A stretch of DNA of 64,000 nucleotides from Bubalus kerabau (GCF_029407905.1 NC_073643.1:40210501-40274500); one strand, 5' to 3'. Counted from the stretch's first letter, positions 31,770 to 43,080 are shown. Made by a program: numbers and translations. The notes: generated by a model not told the origin, from the letters alone.

Positions 31770-32697
31770 TTGTTGTTCATTTAATAAGTCATGTCCGACT
31801 CCTGGCGACCCCATGGATTGCATGCAGCACACCAGGCTCCCCTATCTACTGGAGTTTGCTCAGATTGATGTCCACTGAGTTGATGATGCTATTTAACCAT
31901 CTCATCCTCTGCCCCCTCCCCCTTTTCCTTTTGTCTTCAATCATTCCCAGCCTCACTTTCATCAAGAGGCTTTTTAGTTCCTCTTCACTTTCTGCCATAA
32001 GGGTGGTGTCATCTGCATATCTGAGGTTATTGATATTTCTCCCAGCAGTCTTGATTCCAGCTTGTGCTTCTTCCAGCCCAGCGTTTCTCATGATGTACTC
32101 TGCATATAAGTTAAATAAGCAGGGTGACAATATACAGCCTTGACGTACTCCTTTTCCTATTTGGAACCAGTCTGTTGTTCCATGTCCAGTTCTAACTGTT
32201 GCTTCCTGACCTGCATACAGGTTTCTCAAGAGGCAGGTCGGGTGGTCCAGTATTCCCATCTCTTTCAGAATTTTCCCCAGTTTATTGTGATGCACACAAT
32301 CAAAGACTTTGACATAGTCAATAAAGCAGAAATAGATGTTTTTCTGGAACTCCCTTGCTTTTTCCATGATCCAGCAGATGTTGACAATTTGATCTCTGGT
32401 TCCTCTGCCTTTTCTAAAATCAGCTTGAACATCTGGAAGTTCTCAGTTCACGTATTGCTGAAGCCTGGCTTGGAGAATTTTGAGCATTACTTTACTAGCG
32501 TGTGAGATGAGTGCAATTGTGCGGTAGTTTGAGCATTCTTTGGCATTGCCTTTCTTTAGGATTGGAATGAAAACTGACCTTTTCCAGTCCTGTGGCCACT
32601 GCTGAGTTTTCCAAATTTGCTGGCATATTGAGTGCAGCACTTTCACAGCATCATCTTTCAGGATTTGAAATAGCTCAACTGGAATTCCATCACCTCA
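31770..32697 (-). mobile_element. BovB with internal deletion but long RT frame
   Basis: 31772-31950 is the 3' end of BovB. It then skips about 600 consensus bases to the region upstream. 31846-32367 keeps a 173-codon open frame with FQIGKGVRQGC and the catalytic YADD, and 32443-32646 keeps the upstream fingers segment. The 5' side is truncated at 32697. Not capable of autonomous movement. Confidence 0.93.
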
Positions 32698-32703
32698 TGA
32701 AGC

Positions 32704-32762
32704 ACTTCAGTTCAGTTTAGTCACTCAGTCGTGTCCAACTCTTTGTGACCCCATGAATCACA
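32704..32762 (-). mobile_element. Tiny BovB 3' end
   Basis: Only the last ~55 bp of BovB: 'cttcagttcagtttagtcac' to 'gaccccatgaatcac'. It sits right after the larger BovB, same strand; it may be a second insertion or a rearranged piece. Confidence 0.7.
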
Positions 32763-32950
32763 CTAGCCGTTAGTTAAAACTCTATGTAAGTCTTAGAGGT
32801 ATGTGTTATAATGCCATAGCACAGATTAAGGAAGTCAGGGCTTACAGTCCAAGGGTATTCATAGAGAGGGATCTAGGACTTGAACCAAGGTCCATTTAAT
32901 AACTCATTCAATCCTATTCTAATCCTGTCGCATAGTCTGCACCTTAACAA
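32763..32950 (-). repeat. MIR SINE (decayed)
   Basis: 'aaactctatgtaagtcttag', 'gatctaggacttgaaccaag' and 'attctaatcctgtcgcatag' resemble a reverse MIR. Confidence 0.5.
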
Positions 32951-33497
32951 AGATAGCTAGGCTACGTGTTTACCCTGAAAGGGGTGAGTAGGGGGAGAAA
33001 ACATAGGAACAAAGGGCTTTTTATAAAAATAGAAAGAAAGAAAATTAAATTGGGAGCTCTAGGTATAAAATTGATTTATTACTAAGACATCAAAGAAGAA
33101 TGTTTCATAAATGAATTTTCTGGGAGCGATGTTTTAATCTTTTTATTGCTGTTGTTCTGGTTTATTCCAAATCATTTAACTAAAATGACACAGATTAAAA
33201 AGGATATTAACAAACACATTCAGCAAGATCATGGCAGCACAATATATGTACCCAGTTGCCTGGATAGCTCTGTTTTGAACTCTGTATTCAAAACAAGAAG
33301 TAAATGCGTCTGTTTATATCAACCAGAAAAATGCAAATCTACAATTTGTAACTGAAATGTAATTCTGTATTTAATCAGGTTAATTCATGTCCAGTAAACA
33401 CACTCAGAGTTAACTGGCATTTAAAATATTTATCCAGTTAATTATATTTCCATTTATCTACATGATTCTGAGTGAAAACAGAATAAATTAGTTGAAA
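32951..33497. other. AT-rich unique DNA
   Basis: No repeat is recognised. Many ATTA-type cores are present (for example 'ccagttaattatatttcc'), which could be homeodomain sites, but AT-rich DNA gives these by chance. Confidence 0.35.
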
Positions 33498-33696
33498 AGT
33501 GTTACTCGCTCAGTCGTATCTAACTCTGCGACCCAATAGACTGTAGCCCGCCAGGGTCCTCTGTCCATGGGATTCTCCAGGCAAGAATACTGAAGTAGGT
33601 TCCCATGCCCTCCTCCAGGGGGTCTTCCTGACACAGGGATCAAACCCAGGTCTCCTGCATTGCAGGCAAATTCTTCCTTGTCTGAGCCACCAGGGA
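33498..33696 (-). mobile_element. Bov-tA SINE
   Basis: Reverse Bov-tA: 'gctcagtcgtatctaactct' to 'gagccaccaggga'. Flanking repeats are not clear. Confidence 0.9.
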
Positions 33697-33844
33697 ATAT
33701 TAAACTCAAATGATGAGTGGCTTCAGAGGAAGTGGTAAGCCTGCATCACATAAGGAGTTTCACTTTGGATAAAGACCTCAATATCAGTTTTCAACATTTT
33801 CTTCTCTCAGAAGAATGATGAAGAGGAAGGTGATTCTCAAGAAC

Positions 33845-34279
33845 TGTGAAGGGTCTGAAATTTTACTCTACTTTCAAGCTGACAAGTTAACTTGCCAGAG
33901 AATCGTGGATGCTGGCAGATGACACAGAAGTAGGCAAGGACCAAGGATTTTCCAGCTTATTGCATGACTTGGGGCCTCTGCTCCCTTCCTGTTCATGGTG
34001 GCTTCCTGGGTTCCCCACTTCGCATGGGGCCACAGGGAGGAGCCCAGAAAGATACTGTGTAGTCAGTGGGTCTGTGTCATAGCTGAGGAACACTGAGCTT
34101 AGGGAACTCCGGTTGTATGTGAGTACTGCTAGTAAACCTGCCCAGTTTTTGCCCAGTTATAATCCTGGTTGTACACAAGTCTTCCCTCTATCCTGTAGAG
34201 ACTCCCTGTCTTTGTCTTCCCAAAATGTTTAGCATATAAACAAACTTGAAAGCATAGTCAAGAAGAAAACCTGTCACAA
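33845..34279 (+). repeat. Candidate solo LTR (435 bp)
   Basis: The block begins TGTGA and ends TCACA, a perfect inverted pair of the TG...CA type, between agaac (33840-33844) and agaat (34280-34284). Inside are 'gctgaggaacactgagctta' and a possible agtaaa polyadenylation signal. No retroviral genes are attached. The family is not identified. Strand is inferred from the polyadenylation-like signal only. Confidence 0.45.
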
Positions 34280-34324
34280 GAATTTTTAGCAATGTCATGG
34301 TGGATTATTTCCCTACCGTGATAT

Positions 34325-34790
34325 GGTGGGGGCAGTGGTGATAGCTTACTTTTGTTGGCTCCCATGTCCCAGACATTGGGCCAAGCCCATAATCTCATCC
34401 AATACTCATTACAACTCTAGAGGTAAACCCCTTCTTATCCTCATTTGTATATAAATGTGGGCTTCTCAGGTGGCACAGTGGTAAAGAATCTGCCTCCCAA
34501 TGCAGGAGATGCAAGAGACTCAAGTTCGACCCCTAGGTCAGGAAGATCTCTGTATTCTTGCCTGGAAAATCTCATGAACAGAGGAGCCTGGCAGGCTATA
34601 GTACACAGGGTCTCAAAGAGTTGGATACGACTGAATGACTGAGCACACACATACATACATAGTACAGACTCAGAAAGGTTTAGTGACTTTGTCTCAGAGT
34701 CACATAAACAGAGAGTGGCAACATCAACTCTTGAATGCAGGTCTCTTTAACTCCAGAATCTGTGGAATTATGAAAGTCTGGTGTTATCTT
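34325..34790 (-). repeat. MIR split by Bov-tA
   Basis: Left part about 34325-34445 ('cataatctcatccaatactc', 'cccttcttatcctcatttg') and right part about 34662-34790 ('aggtttagtgactttgtctc', 'agagtggcaacatcaactct') form one reverse MIR once 34457-34660 is removed. Confidence 0.7.
34457..34660 (+). mobile_element. Bov-tA SINE nested in MIR
   Basis: Head 'gggcttctcaggtggcacag', A unit with a small deletion after 'gtcaggaagatct', and an (ACAT)-like tail. Confidence 0.92.
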
Positions 34791-35394
34791 GCTGTTTTAC
34801 AAAATATATCTACATTTAAATATTTGCCATAGAGGAAATAAGTTGCTATATAAAATCATGATTACTAGATAGTAAATTATTGAAAACCAGTGGTTTCAGA
34901 GCAGTGGGATATTTATCCAAGAACTTCTGTCGCCCTTCTTTTTGATTCCAACATGCCCTGCATTTATTAAGCTTTAGTTTTTTCCTCTGCAGCACTAAAG
35001 CAAACAAGTTTATGAAGTAGTCTAGCTTATTCTCAAGTATGCTGATCCTGAGTGGTTATAAAATATTTATGTAGGTCATTTAAGTTGCATCAGAAATGGT
35101 TTCCAATCAGAGTGAAATCATCTCTTAGCTTAAGCAAATGATGCCAGTAAAAAAAAAAAAAAAAAAATTGCAATTATGCCCAGCTTAGACACTCTCTCTG
35201 CTATAGGCCTTTTGCAGGGGAAAAAAAAAAAGAATTTAATGTCCTTTTCACACAGCATTTTTATTCTTATATAACTCATTCCTTCCTCTTTCTCTTTACT
35301 TGACCAACTGTGATTGCTGTCCTTCAGGAGCTCAAGGAAAGGAAATTTTGAGGTTGTTTTTTAAAAACCCAAGCTTCCCTTGGAGATTTTACTC
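34791..35394. other. Unique-looking DNA with A-runs
   Basis: A-runs at about 35148-35167 and 35221-35231. No gene or repeat family is recognised. Confidence 0.4.
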
Positions 35395-36010
35395 TCCTGA
35401 ATAAAACTCACAATAGCTTCCCATTGCTTGTAGGATAAAGTTCAAGCTTTTAGATTTTTTTTTTTTAACTTTTTGGCTGCACCATGTGGCTTGTGGGATC
35501 TTAGTTCCTCGATCCTGAATTGAACCCATGCCCCTTGCAGGGCACAGATTCTTAACCACTGGACTGCCAGGGAAGTCCTAAGTTCAAGCTTTTTAACACA
35601 TGATTCACAACCATCCATGATCTGGGCCTTCCTTACACCTCACCATCTAATATTTAACCACTTAGAGTTTTTCCACCATCATGATTTCTGTACCTTTGTT
35701 CATGCTCTTCCATCTATCTGGAATGCCTATTCCAGTTTTCTTTATTTGACTATTTCCCACTTGTCTTTCAAAAACTGCTCCTCTTTCACACCCTGTGGAA
35801 GTCTGCCCACCCCTGCACTGGTTTTAGCTAAGATCCCATCTGAACTCCTTAATACCAGTGGTAGACAGAAGCTTCTGTTGAAATCATCTGGGCACATCTG
35901 CCCTGTGCAATAGACTGAAAGTTCCACAAGGGCCAGAATGTGTTTTATTCATCTTTGTCCATCAATGTCTGGCATTTTCTGGCTATTCAATATACATTTG
36001 TTGATGAAGA
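35395..36010 (+). repeat. L2-like relic split by CHR SINE
   Basis: 'cttcccattgcttgtaggat', 'atgatctgggccttccttac', 'tgctcttccatctatctgga' and 'tccacaagggccagaatgtg' run in the sense L2 order up to 'catttgttgatgaa'. The CHR SINE lies inside. Confidence 0.65.
35452..35579 (-). mobile_element. CHR-type SINE with perfect target duplication
   Basis: T-run, then 'tggctgcaccatgtggcttg' to 'ctgccagggaagtcc'. The 14-bp repeat aagttcaagctttt is at 35438-35451 and 35580-35593. Confidence 0.93.
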
Positions 36011-36134
36011 CATGAATGAACATGAGCCCATGAGGAAGAACTTGAGATGGGAAGTCAGTGAGTCAGAGAAGACTTTGAAAATACAATTCCAGGAAGGTGA
36101 GAAGACCAGTGTGAGCTAATGCAGAAAAGACGAC

Positions 36135-36290
36135 ATGTATGTATTTGTTGAACCAGTGTTTACTGTTAGCATCTATGTGCTAACATAAGAGGTGGAGTGA
36201 TGGGCAAGATAAATAAGGACCTTTATGGAGCTTGCTTCTAGGGCATAAGCTTAGAGTACTGCCAAAAAAAAAAAAAGTGCTTTAAAGAAA
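36135..36290 (-). repeat. L2-like relic
   Basis: 'gtatttgttgaaccagtgtt', 'ggacctttatggagcttgct' and an A-run follow the reverse L2 3' region. Confidence 0.5.
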
Positions 36291-36364
36291 TCAATAAGAG
36301 AAAGGTGGTAGAAGGAAGGGATTTTTGACGGGATGGTTAGAGCAAGTGTCTTTGAGAAAAAGAT

Positions 36365-37055
36365 TTTGGAGATGATACCCAAAATTGGTAGGGTGGGAAA
36401 CCAGTCTTTCTGCAGGCTGGAGAGTTGTCATTTCTCTTAACTGTGGAGTTTGCTCCCCGTGGGTGGGGCTGGACCAATGCCTTGTGGAGGTTTCTTGATT
36501 GGGGGGACTTGTGCCTGTGTTCTGGTGGATGGAACTGGATCTCGTCTCTCTGGAGGGCAGTGCAGTATCCAGGAGTGAGTTTTGGGGTGCCTTTGGTTTT
36601 GGTATGGGTCTGGGCAGCCTGCCTGCTAATGTACAGAGTTGTGTTCCTGTTTCGTTGGAGGATTGGCGTGGGACGTCCTGCACTGGAGCTTGCTGGCTCT
36701 TGGGTGGAGCTTGGTCTCAGTGTAGGTATGGAGGCCTCTGGGTGGGCTCTCATCTATTAATGTTCCATGGGGTTGGGAGTTCTCTAATGCTCCATAGTGC
36801 TGGAGTTGAGTCTCCCGTCTCTGGGATTCAGGCTTGACCTCTTACAGTAACAGGACTTTTCAGGCCACACAGCACACAAGTCAAAGCTCCTCATTCCAGG
36901 AGATGGTTGCCTTTCTGAATGTCTGGGATCCTCTGCCAGTGTTCAAAAGTTGTTCTTTAGGAATTGTTCCATGTGGAGATGGTCTTTTGATGTATTTGTA
37001 GGGGAGAGGGTGGTCTCCTCCCCCTATTCGTCTGCCATCTTTGATTCTGCCCTGG
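36365..37055 (-). mobile_element. Orphan L1 5' UTR fragment
   Basis: Read on the minus strand from about 37050, it starts like artiodactyl L1 ('gatggcagacgaatagg', 'caaatacatcaaaagac', 'cactggcagaggatcccaga') and continues into the 'caagctccacccaagagcca' type region. It stops near 36365 with no ORF1 or ORF2. GC-richer than its surroundings. Antisense open frames at 36425-36760 and 36499-36837 and sense frames at 36291-36753 are by-products. Confidence 0.75.
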
Positions 37056-37664
37056 AAGCCAGTCTTGTCAAGAGCTGCTGGAAGAGTATTCTACTGCATG
37101 TAAGGGGACAGATTCAAGATTTTTGAGGGAGAGAAAATCTATCATGATATAGAGGTCAGGTTGGGAATCTAGAGGGCCTGAGTTCAAAAGGAAGGTGATT
37201 AGTAAAACTTAGGTTGGCTTGTGGGTGACTCAGAGACCAAAGACTCAGAAGCCTTCAGAGAATGGACCCTATGGGGTCCATGAGGCTCTGGCAATGAGAC
37301 ATGGATCTGAAGGAGAGTCTCCCACAGGCTAAAGACTGGTCCCCACATTCTGTAAACTGATATATGGGAGGACAAGGGAGAAATTAGATTTGAGGACATT
37401 CTTTACCTAAACTACTGAGACCCCAACATTCACTGGAAAGAACTCTTGGATTCTTTACCACTTGCCCCTCCTTTGTAAACATAAGCCATAGATTTTCTAG
37501 CCCCCACAAATGTATCAACAGGGACCTCCCATCTCTAGGGAGGGACTGACAGTGACATAGGATTAGCAATGGTTTCTGCTCTATTTTTTATTACTATCCA
37601 GCATCAGTGGAATAAAAATAGCTCATATCAATGCTGATTTATGTCAGACAACTCACAGTACAAG
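37056..37664. other. Unique-looking DNA
   Basis: No repeat or gene is recognised. Confidence 0.35.
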
Positions 37665-38120
37665 GGTTAACACATGGACTCTGAAGTTAGACTCCTTGAG
37701 TTCAAACACTGCATCTTGCACTTACCAGCTCTGTGGCTTTTGGCAGATTACCAAGTGTGTGGCTTCATTTCCTCATCTGTCAAATGGGCTTCCCAGGTGG
37801 CACTAGTGGTAAAGAACCTGCCTGCCAATGCAAGAGACATAGGAGATGCAGGTTCAATCCCTGAGTTGGGAAGATCCCCTGAAGGAGGACTCAGCAGCCC
37901 ACTCCAGTATTCTTTCTTAGAGAATCCCATGGACAGAGAAGCCTGATAGGCTATGGTCCATAGATTTGCAAAGAGTCAGACATGACTGAAGTGGTTTAGT
38001 GTTCAAACTGGGTGTAAGAGGAGATAATAAGGTATGTCCTGTGGGTTTTATGAAGCATATTTAGGGAATAGAGGGAAAGTGCTTAGAATAGCTCTTCATA
38101 CAAACTGATGTAAAAGCAAG
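37665..38120 (+). repeat. MIR split by Bov-tA
   Basis: MIR 5' half (about 37665-37788: 'catggactctgaagttagac', 'tttcctcatctgtcaaatgg') and 3' half (about 38003-38120: 'agaggagataataaggtatg', 'agtgcttagaatagctctt') are separated by the SINE. Confidence 0.75.
37789..38001 (+). mobile_element. Bov-tA SINE nested in MIR
   Basis: Starts 'cttcccaggtggcactagtg', ends 'cagacatgactgaagtgg'. Near-identical flanks gtcaaa(c)tggg at about 37779-37788 and 38002-38011. Confidence 0.93.
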
Positions 38121-38149
38121 CTTCCATCACTGATTTAAGTATTATTAAC

Positions 38150-38850
38150 TGCTCTTATAGGGTGGGTAAGGTTGCTATCCCTACTCTACATATGGGAAAA
38201 CTTTAAAGGCTTTATGTCTTTTGCCAAGGTGTGGAAACAGTGACAGACTTTATTTTCTTGAGCTCCAAAATTACTGTGGATGGTGACTGCAACCATGAAA
38301 TTAAAAGACACTTGCTCCTTGGAAGAAAAGCAATGACAAACCTAGATGGCATATTAAAAAGCAGAGACATTACTTTGCCTACAAAGGTCCATATAGCCAG
38401 AGCTATGGTTCTTCCAGTAGCCATGTATGGATGTGAAAGCTGCACAATAAAAAAAGGCTGAGCACCAAAGAATTGATGCCTTTGAACTGTGGTGCTGGAG
38501 GACTCATGCTGAAGCTAAAGCTCCAATACTTGAGCCACCTGATGCAAAGAGCCGACTCATCGGAAAAGACCCTGATGCTGGGAAAGATTGAAGACAGGAG
38601 GAGAAGGGATCAACAGAGGACAAGATGGTTGGATGGCATCGCCGACTCAATGGACATGAGCTTGAGCAAGCTCTGGGAGATGGTGAAGGACAGGGAGCCT
38701 GGTGTGCTGCAGTCCATGGGGTTGCAAAGAGTCAGGCACGACTGAGTGATTGAACAATCATCGCAGAGCTCTTTAGTGGCACAACTGAGATTTGAACCCA
38801 GACTGATTTCAGAGCCCAAGCTCTAAATCATCACTCTTATCATATTTGTT
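38150..38850 (-). repeat. MIR split by BovB
   Basis: Left piece about 38150-38228 ('taaggttgctatccctactc', 'ggcttt...cttttgccaagg') and right piece about 38766-38850 ('gtggcacaactgagatttga', 'cagagcccaagctctaaatc') form one reverse MIR. Confidence 0.7.
38229..38757 (+). mobile_element. BovB 3' fragment with internal deletion
   Basis: Starts at the 'ggaaacagtgacagacttta' region. It keeps open frames 38231-38461 and 38473-38745 (LMLGKIEDRRRR-like). About 110 consensus bases are missing near 38500. Ends 'gactgagtgattgaa'. Confidence 0.93.
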
Positions 38851-39957
38851 TTATTCAGAGTTTTCATCTGGGTTGGAAATTTGCCCATTTATTTATGCTG
38901 TTATTTTGACAAATTTTGAGTGTAGGCTTTATTTGGTTTTGTGGGGCATTAAGAAAAGGGGGGCGTAATTAGATAGAATTGGAATTCCTGCTCTTCAAGA
39001 GTTTATCCATGGTATTATTTACAGTTTATAATAGTGATTCTGAGAAACAAAGTCATCAAACATACATGTGTGTATACATACCCACCTCATCCTTTGATGG
39101 TTTTAGTTTTTTTCTTTCATTTTCTCCAAAAATTGGAAATCTATAAACATATGTAGTAAAATTCTCTTAAGAACTATATTAACTGCCTTCAGAAAATAAC
39201 CCTGTCCCTAATCCATGTGAGGCAACCACGTTTTCTTTAGGGAGGGTCACAATATGTCAGGGGACAGGCCCCTAGTTATTTGGTGCAGTCATTTTTGAGC
39301 AGTGGTTTGTGTCAAAAGGTCTGTGTTCTGGTTTAACAGTCATGCTGGCAAATGAGAAAGGATGCTTAATGGGATGGTCTGCTGCATATATTAGCTCCAG
39401 CCGCTTCCATAATTCTTAATTCAGTTCATGGATAAATTTGATCAGCAGCAACACTGAAACTGATTCTGTATAATTCAGGTCGGAGCTGGATTCTCTCCAA
39501 GAAGACTCACAGAGAAAACCAAAAGGGCCGTGCTTTGTATAAATAAGTTTCTGTTTTGCCTTTAACAGCAGCGTTGACCCCAAAGAGACCATGGAAGAAA
39601 GCTTCCAATTAATAGACCTGTTCTAATAGATCGAATAAAGAATGATGCCATATTCTACACCATATTAAATGTTGTGCATTATATTTCCCCATTGTACACA
39701 TGTTGTGAACTTGGCATTCCCAACCTCTTGCAACATTGGTTTGAAAATGGAGCCAAGTAGGGACAGAACTAGTGAAGAAGAGAGCTTCCAAACACTTCTC
39801 AAACAGATAGCCTTTAGGCAGTTTTTGTTGTTGCTTTGTTTTGTTTTTTAGTCATTTGACTATTGAGGTTTTTTTAAAGGTATACGTATGTTTTTATTTT
39901 ATTCACCTCTCATGTCTTTCTAGTTTATTAACTGAGCTGGTGAGTACCCAACACTCC
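38851..39957. other. Long unique-looking interval
   Basis: No repeat or gene is recognised over about 1.1 kb. Short frames at 39609-39851 on both strands have no motif. Confidence 0.4.
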
Positions 39958-40165
39958 AGCGAGTACTTGGAATGTATCATCTCATTTAATCTTTGTACCT
40001 CCCTGTGTGGTTAATGTTACTGCTGTTCTCATTTTATAGATGAAGAGCCTAAGGCACACTTAGTCTCTTCTAATAAGTGGCAGAGCTGGGCTTCCAGTCC
40101 AGGTAATTGGACTCCAGAATCCATGCTCTAAATCTTTATGCTCTGCTGCCTCCCTAGAGGAGATT
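39958..40165 (-). repeat. MIR SINE
   Basis: 'catctcatttaatctttgta', 'ctcattttatagatgaagag', 'aagtggcagagctgggcttc' and 'tatgctctgctgcctcc' mark a well-preserved reverse MIR. Confidence 0.85.
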
Positions 40166-40539
40166 ATCAATAATTATTTGTTCCATAAGTGAATTATGTG
40201 CACTGTAGTTGTGAGGACTTACTCAGGGCCTATGACAGAGGATGCGGGCTTTAAAAATTAATACAGTACACATTTTATCCAAATGCACTGATTATCTCAT
40301 GGTGTTTTACTTTATAAAAAAATGTGTCTCTACAAAGGATCTGTCTCTTCCTACCTCCTGAACTTGGGATTAGTGACATTCCCTGAGAATGCTGTGGGTC
40401 AGCATCTTTTCAGCATGGACTGTAGTTTACCTTCTCATCAGCCTCTAAGGTTTGTCTAAACCACTGGTGTTAAGAGTGTGAATCTCCTGCAGCTTCATGG
40501 TAAGAGCCTTGATAATGAAAGCAACAGGAGCCATTTATT
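40166..40539. other. Unique-looking DNA
   Basis: Nothing recognised. Confidence 0.35.
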
Positions 40540-40745
40540 GAGGGCTTGCTCTGTGTTAGACATGAGCTCAGCACTTAATGTGCATGGTCATTTAATATTT
40601 ACAGATGGTTTCCATTTAAAGGATGGGAAGCAGTCTCAAGGAAGTAAAACAGCTTGCTCAGGATAACACACTTAGAAAGCGATGTTAGGAAGACTCTGAT
40701 CCCAAGCTCATGCCCTCATCCCGGACGCTGTGCTGCCCAGTGTGC
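40540..40745 (-). repeat. MIR SINE
   Basis: 'ttgctctgtgttagacatga', 'acagcttgctcaggataaca' and 'gacgctgtgctgccca' follow a reverse MIR. Confidence 0.75.
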
Positions 40746-40894
40746 ATTCTGGTGCCACTCTACGTGCCCTGCTCTGCCTGGCCCAGTGTCTGGTGCCCCG
40801 GACAGAGATCCTGGAACCTGCTGATGATGGAAAGATCCGTTGCTTATTTGATTGACTGATGAAATGGAAAGTTGAACAGTTGTCTCTAGAGGGA

Positions 40895-41050
40895 TGCTTC
40901 TGGACTGTTACTTTGCATATGAATCACCGGAGGATCTTGTTAAAATGCAGCATCAGGTACCAGAGGTTTCAGGTAGGGAATGAGGGTCTGCATTTCTACC
41001 AAACTCTCAGGTAACCCCGGGACTGCTGGTCCATAAACCACATTTTGCAT
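40895..41050 (+). repeat. MER20-type hAT-Charlie relic
   Basis: 'gcatatgaatcaccggagga', 'cttgttaaaatgcagcatca', 'gtctgcatttctaccaaact' and 'ccataaaccacattttgc' fit the family layout. The terminal repeats are decayed. Confidence 0.65.
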
Positions 41051-41822
41051 TGCAAGCCTGTAGCTACTGTGTGGTTATTTAGAATAGTTACAATTAAATA
41101 AAATTAAAATTTAGTTTCCCAAGTGCACTTGTTACATCTTTCAAGTGATCAATAGCCTTAAGTGGCTGTTATCTACCATATTGTACAAGCAGATTGAAAA
41201 CACTTCAGTCATCACAAAAAGTCCTATGGTTCTGCACTGTTAGAGAATGTCCAGGTAGAATAGAAAAATATAATCTGCTTTAAGAGTCACAAATACATTC
41301 ATATCTCATCTTATTGGTTTGAAATAGTGTCTATTTTCTCACTAACACTTATGTTATCTTACCTATATATCAGATACCCAAATCTTTGATAGGAAATGTC
41401 AATATTGTGCCAAGAATACTGGTAAATAAATTTTCGTTTTTATGTTTAGGATCCAACACATGTGCTTGAGGAAAAAAAAGATGCTTAAAAAAAAAAGTAA
41501 CCAGTAACAGGATTGTTAGGACTCCAAAAGCACCAGAACTAGACTCAGAAAACATGAAGAGGTACCTGCAAAACCAGTGCTCTCTGGTCCTCTTTAGTCA
41601 CAGCTGTAACTTGTCACTGTATCTATCTGTAGATAGGTGTCTTGTATAAGACTCAACTTTTATGCCTCGGTATCTAGAGGTCATGGTCATTGTCAGCAGA
41701 GCAAGGAAACTCATTTTTGCTCATTGACGATATACTGAAAAGTCATTTTGTCCAATCCTCTCATTTTGCAGATAAGTAAACAAAGGTTCAAAAAGAGAAG
41801 CAATTTCAATTAAGTGCTAGTT
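41051..41822. other. Unique-looking DNA
   Basis: Contains an A-run at about 41489-41498. No gene or repeat is recognised. Confidence 0.4.
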
Positions 41823-41833
41823 AGAGCTGGTTT

Positions 41834-42042
41834 GGCGCAGTCCATGGGGTCGCAAAAAGTCAGACATGACTGAGCGACTTCACTTTCACTTTTCACTATC
41901 ATGCATTGGAGAAGGAAATGGTAACCCACTCCAGTGTCCTTGCCTGGAGAATCCCAGGGATGGGGGAACCTGGTGGGCTGCCGTCTATGGGGTTGCACAG
42001 AGTTGGACACGACTGAAGCGACTTAGCAGCAGCAGCAGCAGC
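41834..42042 (+). mobile_element. 5'-truncated Bov-A2 SINE with (AGC)n tail
   Basis: Starts 'ggcgcagtccatggggtcgc' and ends in an (AGC)5-6 microsatellite typical of Bov-A2. The exact 11-bp repeat agagctggttt is at 41823-41833 and 42043-42053. Confidence 0.95.
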
Positions 42043-42053
42043 AGAGCTGGTTT

Positions 42054-42657
42054 TAGGTGCAAGGTGATATTTGCAGAACTGATGTGAATCTAATCACCCC
42101 TCCCCTCTCCCCCTGGATAATCAACCTTTAAATGACACAGTGGTCACCAAAGAACACTTTTTATTTCCCCTTGCACTATTATTTTGTTTTATTTCCTCTT
42201 GCCCTTTTCATTTCCTTGCACTGTGCAGAAGATATACATGGCCACATTGAATTTGGAAACAAATTGTTCATAATGGAAACAAATAAGGCTACAACATTTA
42301 CAAAGTAATTTCTTTTTGCATCAGTGGTACCTACTCATTACAGGAATTTAGAAACTACAAATAAGAAAAGAGAATAAAATTTAAATCACCTATAGCAGTT
42401 ATTCAGAGCTATTACTATGAATTTGGTGATTATATAGCCTTATTTTTCTGTGCAAGAAATTTATATCACATACTCCTTTGTAATATCATTAACATTTTCT
42501 CAAATCATTTCATAAGATTCTAAATAATTTCTAGTGGCCAAAGTAATAACTTTATTGTAGGCTAACATCAAAACATATCCTTTTGACTCACAGAAGCATT
42601 TATATCACTTCTTCCTTTTATTACGTTAAACCACCCTGTGGTTGTAGGAGTAATTGA
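42054..42657. other. Unique-looking DNA with AT-rich old relic
   Basis: About 42320-42530 resembles decayed interspersed-repeat DNA of unknown family. Nothing else is seen. Confidence 0.3.
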
Positions 42658-42665
42658 CATAAGTT

Positions 42666-42811
42666 TCTTTATGATCAGATCAGATCAGTTGCTCAGTTGT
42701 GTCCGACTCTTTGTGACCCCATGAATCGCAGCACCCCAGGCCTCCCTGTCCATCACCAACTCCCGGAGTTCACTCAGACCCGTGTTCATTGAGTCAGTGA
42801 TGCCATCCAGC
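42666..42811 (-). mobile_element. 5'-truncated BovB 3' end with (GATCA)n tail
   Basis: It starts with the short tandem 'gatcagatcagatcag' that ends BovB copies, then 'ccaggcctccctgtccatca'. Possible 8-bp duplication cataagtt at 42658-42665 and 42812-42819. Confidence 0.9.
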
Positions 42812-42944
42812 CATAAGTTGCCCCAAAATGGTACTACTTGGTGAAATATTTTTTAAAAATGTAAGCCCTCTGTTGCAGAGTTTCAAAGTCTGCTCCAAAA
42901 TGCTTGTATTCCTGGACCTAAGAGAAAATATACAAAAGTAAGCT

Positions 42945-43080
42945 CCCTGAAAATACGGACTCATTTTATTTGAGACTATCTCTATGTAGAACCTAGAATA
43001 GTACTTAACAGATAGTAGGCCCTCAATAAAAATTTATGAGCCTAGAGTCTGGCACATAATGATGTTTTATAAATGTTAAT
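42945..43080 (+). repeat. L2-like 3' end
   Basis: 'gaacctagaatagtacttaa' and 'agtaggccctcaataaaaat' give the typical L2 terminus. Confidence 0.55.

Noticed and set aside
36425..36837. 111- and 112-codon plus-strand frames as possible novel genes
   Set aside because: They are antisense to an L1 5' UTR fragment, whose GC-rich composition leaves long open frames; there is no start context or domain.
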